Assembly: GCF_006439355.1 (NCBI RefSeq)
Contig: NZ_VFTG01000021.1
Location: forward strand, 46,682-110,681
Reading direction: 5' to 3'
Origin: Mesorhizobium sp. B4-1-3
Lineage (GTDB): Bacteria > Pseudomonadota > Alphaproteobacteria > Rhizobiales > Rhizobiaceae
Length of the DNA stretch: 64,000 nucleotides
The notes below the pieces were generated by a model that searched no databases, had not been told where the DNA came from, and saw only the letters and a program-made list of their open reading frames with translations. Position 1 is the stretch's first letter. Each line of letters opens with the position of its first letter. Position numbers and translations under genes: made by a program. Of the stretch, positions 26,015 through 36,112 are shown piece by piece.

Positions 26015-26691
26015 CAGCTGGAGTTGGCCTTCTTTTGCGCCCGCCGCAGCATGGCCACGCGCGCCACTTCCAGATAGCCGCGGTCGCGCGTCGCGTCGCG
26101 TCCGTAGGACAGGCTACCCGGCCTGATGCGCCGCAGCGCCAGGATGTCAGGCATCATGTCGAGGACAAAGCCGCTTTCCCGCGCGCGGGCGATCCAGTCG
26201 ATCATCTCGCCGCGGCCGCCCGGCGGGTCGACCATCGGGCCAATGGTCTCCGCGGCCTCTCGGCGTATCAGCATTGTCGAGCGCGACCACCCGGGCGTTG
26301 CGCTCGGCGCCATCGCATCGGGCTCGTCGTCGCGGAAACTGCGTATATGGGTGAAGACCCCGGATGTCCCGGGAAGCCGGTCCAGATGGGCAAGCTGCGC
26401 CGCGATTTTTCCGGGCAGCCAGAGGTCGTCGGCGTCGAGCGTAGCGATGTAGGGCGTCGACAGCGCGGCGATGCCGCGCGTGGTCGCGCTGCCCGGCCCG
26501 GCATTGTCCTGGCGCATAAGCCTGAGCGGCAGGTCAATGCCGGCGATCGCGGCGGCGAGATCGTCGGTCGAACCGTCATCGACCACCACGACCAGCTCGG
26601 GCCGCAGCGTCTGCGCGGCGACCGATCGCAGCGTCTCCGCGATGGTTACGCTGGCGTTGTAAGCCGGGATGACGACGCCGTATCCGCTCAT
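26014..26691 (-). CDS. Family 2 glycosyltransferase
   Basis: A 225-residue GT-A fold enzyme. The N-terminal 'VVIPAYNASVTIAETLRSV', 'VVVVDDGSTDD' and the DXD-like 'TLDADDLW' define GT2. It lacks membrane segments, so it probably works at the cytoplasmic side with a nucleotide-sugar donor. The acceptor is unknown; its place in the PqqD/HPr-kinase-like operon suggests a peptide or a phosphorylated carrier. The start overlaps the upstream GT stop by 1 nt. Confidence 0.85.
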   Translation of the reverse strand: MSGYGVVIPAYNASVTIAETLRSVAAQTLRPELVVVVDDGSTDDLAAAIAGIDLPLRLMRQDNAGPGSATTRGIAALSTPYIATLDADDLWLPGKIAAQLAHLDRLPGTSGVFTHIRSFRDDEPDAMAPSATPGWSRSTMLIRREAAETIGPMVDPPGGRGEMIDWIARARESGFVLDMMPDILALRRIRPGSLSYGRDATRDRGYLEVARVAMLRRAQKKANSS

Positions 26692-27443
26692 CACATGAAC
26701 CGCCAGTCCGCGAGTTTCTTCAGTTCGAATATGCCGTCGATCGGCCTGAGCGACGGATTGGCCCTGCGGCGCTTCATTGATTTATAGATCGCGCGCATGA
26801 ATTCGCGCGACTGCACGTCTTCCAGCCTTGTCATGTTGCCGGCGTGCCGCCGGTAGTAAAGCGCCAGCGTGTCCGGAAGCACGTAGCGGGGGCCAATTTC
26901 GAAACCGCGCAGCAGGAAGTCCGTATCCTCGGCCTGGACGAAGTCCTCGTCGAAACCGCCGATCCGGTCGACCAGACGACGCGAGAAGATCGCGGCTGTC
27001 AAATGGATGCCGCGAACGGTGATGCTGTTGCTGTCCGGGGTCGGTTCCAGCGTTTCCTCGTCGATCCGGTCGACCAGCATCATCCTGGAATAGGTGAGCT
27101 CGAGCGAGGGATCGCGCCTGAAAAAGTCGAGATCCGCCGCGAAGCGCCCGGCCGGCGAGATGTCGTCGGAATCGAGAAAGGACACCAGTTCGGTCTCCGG
27201 CTCGAGCCGCTTGAGCCCACTGTTGCGTGCCCCGGTCACGCCCATGTTCTCTTGCTGGAACAGCCGGATGCACGGTGCTTCGTCCATCATGGCGCGCACG
27301 GCTTGAGCCGAACCGTCGGTCGAGCCGTCATCGATCACGATGATGTCGAGATCGGCCGCGGCGCGCTGCCTCAGCAGCGAACGAAGCGCCGCGCGGACAT
27401 AGGTCTCGCGATTGTGGACCGGCATGATCACGGAGAGCCTCAT
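26691..27443 (-). CDS. Family 2 glycosyltransferase, paralogue A
   Basis: A 250-residue GT2 enzyme with 'LSVIMPVHNRETYV', 'IIVIDDGSTDGS' and 'SFLDSDDISPAGRF'. It is the same length as, and highly similar throughout to, the gene immediately upstream (27490-28242), so the pair arose by tandem duplication. The ATG at 27443 (GGAGAGCC upstream) is chosen because the GT2 domain begins there; an in-frame extension to 27773 is shadow sequence overlapping the paralogue. Confidence 0.85.
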   Translation of the reverse strand: MRLSVIMPVHNRETYVRAALRSLLRQRAAADLDIIVIDDGSTDGSAQAVRAMMDEAPCIRLFQQENMGVTGARNSGLKRLEPETELVSFLDSDDISPAGRFAADLDFFRRDPSLELTYSRMMLVDRIDEETLEPTPDSNSITVRGIHLTAAIFSRRLVDRIGGFDEDFVQAEDTDFLLRGFEIGPRYVLPDTLALYYRRHAGNMTRLEDVQSREFMRAIYKSMKRRRANPSLRPIDGIFELKKLADWRFM

Positions 27444-27489
27444 CCGTGGCTCTCCGACCGTCTTGTTTCGTCCCGCCCCCCGGCGCCCA

Positions 27490-28242
27490 TCACATGACCT
27501 GCCAGTCGGGTGGGCTCTTGTATTCGAAAAAGCCCGGAGCTTCGCGCAGCGAAGGGTTCGCCCTGCGCCGTCGCATCGATTTATGGATCGCCCGCAAATA
27601 GTCGCGCAACCTGCCGTCTTTTTGCCGGGTGGCGTTCCCCGCATGCCGCCGGTAGTAGATCGCGACGCTGTCCAGTAGCTCGTAACGGGGACCCGTTTCG
27701 AAGACGCGCAGCAGATAGTCCGTGTCCTCGGATAATTCGAACTCCTCGTCGAACCAGCCAATTCGGTCGACAAGCGCCCGGCGGAACAGGGCGGTGCTCA
27801 GGGAGAGCCCGCGAAGCGTCATCATACGGCTGTCCGCGGCCGGCTCCAACGTCTCGTCGTCGATACGGTCGACCAGGCACATCAGCGAGTAAGTCAGATC
27901 GAGGTCGGGACGCGTTTCGAAGTGGGCGAGATCCGTCTTGAACCGGTTGGCAAGCGAAATGTCGTAGGAATCGAGGAAGGACACTAAGCCGGCATCCGCC
28001 GGCAATTGCCGCAGCCCGGCATTGCGGGCAGCCGCAACGCCCATATGCGCGTGCCTGAACAGGCGGATGCAAGGATTCTCGCCGGCCATGGAGCGAACCG
28101 CCTCGGCCGATCCGTCCGTCGAGCCGTCGTCGATGACGATGATGTCGAGGTCGGCGGCATCGCGCTGCCGCAGCAGCGAGCGCAGGGCCGGGACGACGAA
28201 GCGCTCGCGGTTATGGACCGGCATGATCACGCTCAGCTTCAT
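27490..28242 (-). CDS. Family 2 glycosyltransferase, paralogue B
   Basis: A 250-residue GT2 enzyme with 'LSVIMPVHNRERFV', 'IIVIDDGSTDGS' and 'SFLDSYDISLANRF'. Where paralogue A has DSDD at the metal/donor-binding DXD position, this copy has DSYD, which could change metal or donor binding. The ATG at 28242 lies 32 nt inside the 3' end of the HPr-kinase-like gene, so translation of the two is linked. Confidence 0.85.
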   Translation of the reverse strand: MKLSVIMPVHNRERFVVPALRSLLRQRDAADLDIIVIDDGSTDGSAEAVRSMAGENPCIRLFRHAHMGVAAARNAGLRQLPADAGLVSFLDSYDISLANRFKTDLAHFETRPDLDLTYSLMCLVDRIDDETLEPAADSRMMTLRGLSLSTALFRRALVDRIGWFDEEFELSEDTDYLLRVFETGPRYELLDSVAIYYRRHAGNATRQKDGRLRDYLRAIHKSMRRRRANPSLREAPGFFEYKSPPDWQVM

Positions 28243-29287
28243 CGGGGGCCCGCGCAAGGAAATCCGCAATCGTCCCGGCGATCTCCTCCGGACGCGTCCC
28301 GAGGAAAAGCCGGTAGCACGGCAGCTGGCGTGTGACATCGCTGAAGAAGCGAAAGCCGCTTTCCCGCTCGCCAGGCATCTGCGCGATGCCGGACGACGCC
28401 AGCGCGATCATTGCATCCTTGCGCGATATCGGCACGATCGAACTTGTCTCGCCGCCGCCGATATGTGGCACCATCAACACAACGATGTCCAGGGTTGCAG
28501 GTATCGGCCGCGGCGCGATCTCGTTAATGTGAAAGGCATGCTTGTCTTGCCAGTTCAGCGGCCGGTCGGTGCCCAGCCGCCTTTCCAGCCCGAGCCGGGC
28601 AAAACCCTTCGGATCCTGCTTCAGGATGGAAAACAGCGGTCGCGCGGTCACGCCGCCGGAAAGGCCGGTCAGCACATAGTCGTCGCCGACGCTGTCCAGC
28701 CCGTTGAGCAGTCCCGCAACGACGGTTCCGGATTTTCCCGCACCCCCGGCGCCGGCCAGCAGCACGCCCTTGCCGCCGACGCCCAGCGTGCCGGCATGGG
28801 CAAGGCGCATGCCGCGGGCGGCGTATTCCCAGTGCAGGAAGGCGCGCAGCGGCGCTCCCCGCTCCCAGGGTGGAAACGCGTCGGCCGAGCGCATCAACTG
28901 GACGCCGACGCGCCGCCCGGGGTCGTAGACCTGCCAGAAGTCCAGGTCGTGGAAATGATGGCCGCGCAGCCCCGCCTCGGCGAGTTTCTGGGCAAAGCCG
29001 TGTTCGGTGAAATGCGCATCGCCCCAACTTGCCGGCGCCGGCATGCCGCCGATACCTGGATGGCCGATGAAGACATGGCATTGAAGAGAGCCCGGCGAAG
29101 CGCCGCTGGTTTCGATGAAGGTCTCGCCCATCGCATCCGCCAGCGGGCCGGCATCGAGATGCGCGGTCAAGTCCAGCCCGGGCAGGCGGACGGTCCGTTG
29201 GGTCGGGAACCGCCCGGCCACGCTTTCGGCGGCGGCAAGCAGGAAGCGGGCGTAGTCCGGCAAAGTCTCGAGGGTGACGCGTGGCAT
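28211..29287 (-). CDS. HPr-kinase-like protein (HprK-related P-loop kinase)
   Basis: A 358-residue protein. The P-loop 'GAGGAGKS' (179-186) follows 'GVGGKGVLL', and 'SVGDDYV' (Asp202-Asp203) matches the catalytic Asp pair of HprK-type kinases. The N-terminal 165 residues carry no recognised domain. Related kinases in lasso-peptide clusters phosphorylate a Ser of the precursor; NCBIfam also has 'HprK-related kinase' families paired with PqqD-like proteins (from memory, not checked). The true substrate is unknown. It lies 36 bp after the PqqD-like gene and overlaps the next glycosyltransferase by 32 nt. Confidence 0.85.
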   Translation of the reverse strand: MPRVTLETLPDYARFLLAAAESVAGRFPTQRTVRLPGLDLTAHLDAGPLADAMGETFIETSGASPGSLQCHVFIGHPGIGGMPAPASWGDAHFTEHGFAQKLAEAGLRGHHFHDLDFWQVYDPGRRVGVQLMRSADAFPPWERGAPLRAFLHWEYAARGMRLAHAGTLGVGGKGVLLAGAGGAGKSGTVVAGLLNGLDSVGDDYVLTGLSGGVTARPLFSILKQDPKGFARLGLERRLGTDRPLNWQDKHAFHINEIAPRPIPATLDIVVLMVPHIGGGETSSIVPISRKDAMIALASSGIAQMPGERESGFRFFSDVTRQLPCYRLFLGTRPEEIAGTIADFLARAPDEAERDHAGP

Positions 29288-29323
29288 GCCTGTTCCAGCC
29301 TGGCTCGACCCGGGGCCGCTCGC

Positions 29324-29752
29324 TCAGGGCACCTGCTTGACGGCGGGCCAGCCTAGCGGCTCCTCGACCTCGTGGATCGGGTCGACGGTGATGAGGTCGG
29401 CAAGATCGTCATGGACGCTGACGTCGAGTGGCTCGCTCGCCGCCGCCAGGGCCGCCGGCAAATCGTCGGGAGAGGGCAGCGGCGTTGCGCTGGAAGGGGC
29501 CAACAGCCCAAGCTCGACCAGCCGCGCAACGAAAGTCTCGAGCGCATCGGCGCCGACCATCGCGGCGCCCTCGGCCGATAGGATCAGAGCCTCGGTGCCG
29601 ACGCCCGAAGACAGGGCCTGCCATACCTTGCTGCCGGAATCGGAGAAGCCGAAATATTTGCCGTTGGAGAGGTCGAGCACGACGGCTTCGCCGTCGAAGG
29701 ATTCGAACACGATGTCCTTGCTCGCAACGGCATAGACCCCGGAAAGAGCCAT
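29324..29752 (-). CDS. PqqD-like (RiPP recognition element) protein with acidic C-terminal tail
   Basis: A 142-residue protein. Residues about 5-85 match the PqqD / RRE winged-helix pattern ('VLDLSNGKYFGFSDSGSKVW', 'LETFVARLVELGLL'). PqqD-type domains bind leader peptides for modifying enzymes. Residues 90-142 form a separate tail rich in Asp, Glu and Pro, ending 'DPIHEVEEPLGWPAVKQVP'. It is the first gene of the cassette. The ATG at 29752 is chosen because the domain starts there (AAGGA just upstream); an in-frame extension to 29851 is unsupported. No separate precursor ORF was found nearby. Confidence 0.8.
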   Translation of the reverse strand: MALSGVYAVASKDIVFESFDGEAVVLDLSNGKYFGFSDSGSKVWQALSSGVGTEALILSAEGAAMVGADALETFVARLVELGLLAPSSATPLPSPDDLPAALAAASEPLDVSVHDDLADLITVDPIHEVEEPLGWPAVKQVP

Positions 29753-30364
29753 GTTCCTTGACCCCGCTCTGCAAGGCGGCTGCTGCCGGTCACATCCTTG
29801 CCTGACCCCTGAACAACGCCTGTAAACAGTCGATCCGTGCTTGGCAAGCAAGGCGCGCAGGCGCCATCGCGATCATTTCGGGTTCAACTTGCGGTTCAAG
29901 CTCCTACTTTCCTGCACCGCCGAGAAGCCGCTGTGACCCCCTTCCGGCACGAATACCTCTTCGACTTTCAGTCCGAACGTGGGCGTGAAGCGAGCCGAAT
30001 CGCCCCTTCGGAAGGGGGTAGGATGGTTAATAGTATCGAAAAGTGACTATTAGGAGATTCTAAAATCGAACTGAACGGTTCGTTTCTGTTGACGGTGCGT
30101 GCAGGACGGTGTGAACGGCAGTGCTCCGATACATTTGGTGAGCCAACTATCAAATCAATACAAATGATTGATTAAATTCAATAAAAATAAAGTCATAGGC
30201 ATGCTTATCAAAACTTCAAGATGCGGATTCATGGTCCAGATGGAAAAACTTCGTGATTGGAATCCGGCAGTCGGCTCACCCAAATCACCGTTGTCCGAAC
30301 GACGCGATTTCATTCCCAAGACACGCCGCTAGACGGACGAAATAAAGATACTGGAGTAGCAAAA
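29753..30364. other. Divergent intergenic region, AT-rich part; no gene seen
   Basis: 612 bp between the PqqD-like gene (minus) and the first DUF680-like gene (plus). The part at about 30130-30200 is far more AT-rich than its surroundings ('CAAATGATTGATTAAATTC'), suggesting promoter or foreign sequence. Short ORFs exist on both strands (about 60-70 codons), but none has a credible ribosome site or composition, so I do not call them. Confidence 0.5.
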
Positions 30365-30571
30365 ATGAAAAAGATTGTTCTCACTGCCGCAGCCCTTCTG
30401 GCAATTTCCGGCAGCGCTTTCGCTGGTAGCGACCATTACAACCCCAACGAAGCCAATCAGGCGTCGGCCCAGGTCGACTCGTCCTACACGGCTTCGGTGC
30501 ACAAGTCCGCGCCGGCCACTCAGCAGCCCGCCACGACGGGCGCCGACCACAACCTTTTCGGCAACAACTAA
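30365..30571 (+). CDS. Small exported protein, DUF680-like (copy 1)
   Basis: A 68-residue preprotein: a Sec signal ('KKIVLTAAALLAISGSAFAG') and a mature part of about 47 residues ending 'TGADHNLFGNN'. The signal, the polar Gln/Ser/Thr middle and the terminal '(D/S)(H/R)NLFG' resemble the DUF680 family, which I recall mainly from Mesorhizobium. The function is unknown. The ATG at 30365 has GGAG upstream. A similar gene follows 69 bp downstream. Confidence 0.8.
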   Translation: MKKIVLTAAALLAISGSAFAGSDHYNPNEANQASAQVDSSYTASVHKSAPATQQPATTGADHNLFGNN

Positions 30572-30640
30572 CAGCCGACCTCGACCGGCGGCGGGCTTGC
30601 CCGCCGCATGGGTCGGACCATGGAATTCAGGAGCACTGAA

Positions 30641-30874
30641 ATGAAGAAAATCGTTCTCGCCACGGCCGGCCTGCTGGCCGTTTCCGGCGCTGCTTTTGCC
30701 GCGGAAAGCGGCCATACCGGTGAGGTCCGTGCCAATCAGGCGGCTCCCGCCGTGGACACCACGCGCACGTCGTCGATCAACACCGATTCGACGGTTTACA
30801 AGCTGTTGAACTCGTCGACCGACGCTCACAAGCCGGCCCCCCAGAGCAGCGACCGTAACCTCTTCGGCCGCTAA
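30641..30874 (+). CDS. Small exported protein, DUF680-like (copy 2)
   Basis: A 77-residue paralogue of the preceding gene: signal 'KKIVLATAGLLAVSGAAFA', a polar middle, and the ending 'SSDRNLFGR'. The ATG at 30641 has AGGAG 8 nt upstream. An intrinsic terminator follows 21 bp after the stop, so the two copies form a short operon. Confidence 0.8.
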   Translation: MKKIVLATAGLLAVSGAAFAAESGHTGEVRANQAAPAVDTTRTSSINTDSTVYKLLNSSTDAHKPAPQSSDRNLFGR

Positions 30875-30894
30875 TAGTCTTACATAACGCGCGA

Positions 30895-30925
30895 ACGGCG
30901 GGCCTCTGGCCCGCCGTTTTCTTTT
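30895..30925. terminator. Intrinsic terminator of the DUF680-like pair
   Basis: The stem CGGCGGGCC / GGCCCGCCG (30896-30904 and 30908-30916) with a TCT loop is followed by TTTTCTTTT. It points to the plus strand and lies just before the convergent end of aglK, which it may also serve. Confidence 0.9.
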
Positions 30926-30949
30926 GCGCACCGGCTTCAGGTCGGCGCA

Positions 30950-32062
<1,113 letters not shown>

Positions 32063-32096
32063 GTTTTTCTTCTCCCGTTGATCTCTGTTTAGAAGT

Positions 32097-33773
<1,677 letters not shown>

Positions 33774-33777
33774 GTCT

Positions 33778-34932
33778 TCAACCTCCTTTCACCGAGCCGG
33801 CAAGCAGCCCGCGGACGAAATAGCGCTGCAGCGAGAAGAACACGATCAGCGGCACGATGATGGTGATGAAGGCCGATGTCGTCAGGATCTCCCAATTGCC
33901 GCCGCGCGAGCCGAGCAGCGCATTGAGCTTGGCCGTCAGCACGATCTGGTCGGGTGCCGTACCGAGGAAAACCATCGCCACCAACAGATCGTTCCATACC
34001 CACAGGAACTGGAAGATGGCGAAGGAGGCAAGCACCGGGAAGGACAGCGGCAGCACGATCTTGACGAAGATCTCGAAGTCGCTGGCGCCGTCGATGCGCG
34101 CCGATTCCATGATCTCGCGCGGCAGGCCGGCGATGTAGCTTCTGAGCAGGTAGATGGCGAAGGGCAGGCCGAAGCCGGTATGCGCCAGCCAGATGCCGAG
34201 ATAGGTCTTGGACGGCACGCCGAAGAAGGTGCCGACGCCGTTATAGAGCCTGAGCAGCGGGATCAGCGACATCTGCAGCGGCACCACCAGCAGGCCGATG
34301 ATGACGGCGATCAGCAACGCCCGGCCGGGAAAGCGCATCCAGGCCAATGCGTAAGCCGCGAAGGCCGCGATCAGGATCGGGATCACCGTCGCCGGAATGG
34401 TCACCGTCAGCGAGTTCATGAAGGAGCGGCCTATGCCTTCCGAGAACAGCACGGTTCTGTAGTTGTCGGTGGTGAATTTCGGCGGCGCCGAGGAGGCGAA
34501 ATAGACGCGTTGGCCGCGGTCGCCCTCGAAGGCCTTTGGTGACGACAGCACGAAGCCGCCATCGGCATTCATCTGCAGGGTGACGCCGTCATTGAGGTCG
34601 ACGACCGATCCCGCCTTGTATTGCGTCGGCGCGGAAGATTTTACGCCGAAGGCGCTGATCTCGCGCCTGGGGCCATCGCCGAAGATGTTGCCCTCGATGA
34701 CGTATTTGCCATCCTTCTGGGTTTGCGCCGACGCGCCCGGCAACCGTCCAGCCTCGCTCTGGCTGGAGTTGGCGAAGGAGTTCCACCAGCCCGACGCGAC
34801 GATCTGGTCCTTGTCGCGCAGCGACGAAACGAGGATGCCGAGGGTGGGGATGGTCCAGATCACCACGAAGACGAGCACGGCGATATGGACGCCGAAACGG
34901 CCGATAAAGGACTTTCCGGTCTTGGTCGCCAT
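33778..34932 (-). CDS. aglG: Alpha-glucoside ABC transporter permease
   Basis: A 384-residue inner-membrane permease of the MalG type. The EAA loop is 'EIMESARIDGASDFEIFVKI'. A periplasmic insert of about 110 residues (about 40-150) follows the first membrane helix, longer than in MalG and normal for AglG. It starts one base after the aglF stop and ends 4 bp before aglA. Confidence 0.92.
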   Translation of the reverse strand: MATKTGKSFIGRFGVHIAVLVFVVIWTIPTLGILVSSLRDKDQIVASGWWNSFANSSQSEAGRLPGASAQTQKDGKYVIEGNIFGDGPRREISAFGVKSSAPTQYKAGSVVDLNDGVTLQMNADGGFVLSSPKAFEGDRGQRVYFASSAPPKFTTDNYRTVLFSEGIGRSFMNSLTVTIPATVIPILIAAFAAYALAWMRFPGRALLIAVIIGLLVVPLQMSLIPLLRLYNGVGTFFGVPSKTYLGIWLAHTGFGLPFAIYLLRSYIAGLPREIMESARIDGASDFEIFVKIVLPLSFPVLASFAIFQFLWVWNDLLVAMVFLGTAPDQIVLTAKLNALLGSRGGNWEILTTSAFITIIVPLIVFFSLQRYFVRGLLAGSVKGG

Positions 34933-34933
34933 C

Positions 34934-35947
34934 TCAGTGCCCTCCCGTCTCTCTGTTGGCCTGGCGGATGTTCCAGACCATGATCGGAATGACCGCGATC
35001 ATGATGATGATGGCGATGGTGGCGCCCCGGCCGAAATCGCCGCCGCCCCGGAACATCCAGTCGAACATCAGATTGGCGAGCACCTGGGTGTTCCACTGGC
35101 CGTTGGTCATGGTCAGGACGATGTCGAACACCTTGAGCACCAGGATGGTAATTGTGGTCCACACCACCGCGATCGTGCCCCAGATCTGCGGCACCATGAT
35201 CTTCCAGAAGATCTGGAAGGGATTGGCGCCGTCGATCACCGCGGCCTCCAGCGTCTCTTCGGGAATGCCGCGCAGCGCCGACGACAGGATTACCATGGCG
35301 AAGCCGGTCTGGATCCAGATCAGGATCACCATCAGGAAGAAATTGTTCCAGAACGGCAGTGATATCCACACCTGCGGCTGGCCGCCGAAATACTGGATGA
35401 TGGCGTTGAGCAGGCCGATCTGCACCTGGCCCTCGCCGCGATACTCGTAGATGAATTTCCAGATCACGCTGGCGCCGACGAAGGAGATCGCCAGCGGCAG
35501 GAAGATCAGGCTCTTGGCGATGGTGCCCCACCAGATCTTGTCGGTGAGCACGGCGATGACCAGGCCGAGGAAGGTGCAGGCGGCCGGCACCACCGCAAGC
35601 CACAATATGTTGTTGAGGATCGAGTTGCGCAGATCGTGATCGCCGGCCGCCCACTCATAATTGGCGAGCCCGACGAAGCTGGTGCCGCCGCGGTCGAAGA
35701 AGGATAGCCACAGCGTCGCGATCACCGGATAGATCAGGTAGACGGCAAGGATCATCAGCGCCGGGCCGACGAACAGCCACGGCCGCACATATCCCTGCCG
35801 GCGCAGATTGTTGATGGCGGCGGCGCCGGATACCCCGCGTGAGGGCAAGATGAGGTCGAGCAATCTGTTGGCGCCCCAGAAATAGGCGATACAGCCGCCG
35901 ACGCCGATGATGATGACGAATATGGCCGAGAAAATCTGAGCCGCCAT
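34934..35947 (-). CDS. aglF: Alpha-glucoside ABC transporter permease
   Basis: A 337-residue MalF-type permease with several hydrophobic helices and the EAA loop 'EETLEAAVIDGANPFQIFWK'. It pairs with AglG. A 165-bp gap with a strong hairpin separates it from aglE upstream, consistent with lower expression of the permease than of the binding protein. Confidence 0.92.
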   Translation of the reverse strand: MAAQIFSAIFVIIIGVGGCIAYFWGANRLLDLILPSRGVSGAAAINNLRRQGYVRPWLFVGPALMILAVYLIYPVIATLWLSFFDRGGTSFVGLANYEWAAGDHDLRNSILNNILWLAVVPAACTFLGLVIAVLTDKIWWGTIAKSLIFLPLAISFVGASVIWKFIYEYRGEGQVQIGLLNAIIQYFGGQPQVWISLPFWNNFFLMVILIWIQTGFAMVILSSALRGIPEETLEAAVIDGANPFQIFWKIMVPQIWGTIAVVWTTITILVLKVFDIVLTMTNGQWNTQVLANLMFDWMFRGGGDFGRGATIAIIIMIAVIPIMVWNIRQANRETGGH

Positions 35948-36058
35948 GGGTCCCTCTCGCTGCGCATGACCGCTCAGCCGGGACTGGCGATCGGATGCAC
36001 CGACTTTCGGTTATTCGGAACGATCGAAACGCGAAGGCTTCCGGCGTGGCCGCCGGTC

Positions 36059-36082
36059 GGATCCGGGCCGTGGCCCGGATCC
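36059..36082. promoter_or_regulatory. Intercistronic hairpin after aglE
   Basis: A perfect 11-bp inverted repeat, GGATCCGGGCC / GGCCCGGATCC, separated by 2 nt, in the aglE-aglF gap. It has no T-run, so it looks more like an mRNA-stabilising structure at the 3' end of the aglE message than a full terminator. Confidence 0.7.
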
Positions 36083-36112
36083 AGGTGGAGGATGAGGAGG
36101 ATTTCGGGATGC

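Noticed and set aside
24542..29752. A complete lasso-peptide biosynthetic cluster
   Set aside because: No asparagine-synthetase-like cyclase, no transglutaminase-like protease and no precursor gene were seen, so only a tailoring-type cassette is claimed.
29837..30153. Two small ORFs (about 60-70 codons, one per strand) as precursor peptides
   Set aside because: No credible ribosome site, no leader/core organisation, and they overlap each other on opposite strands.
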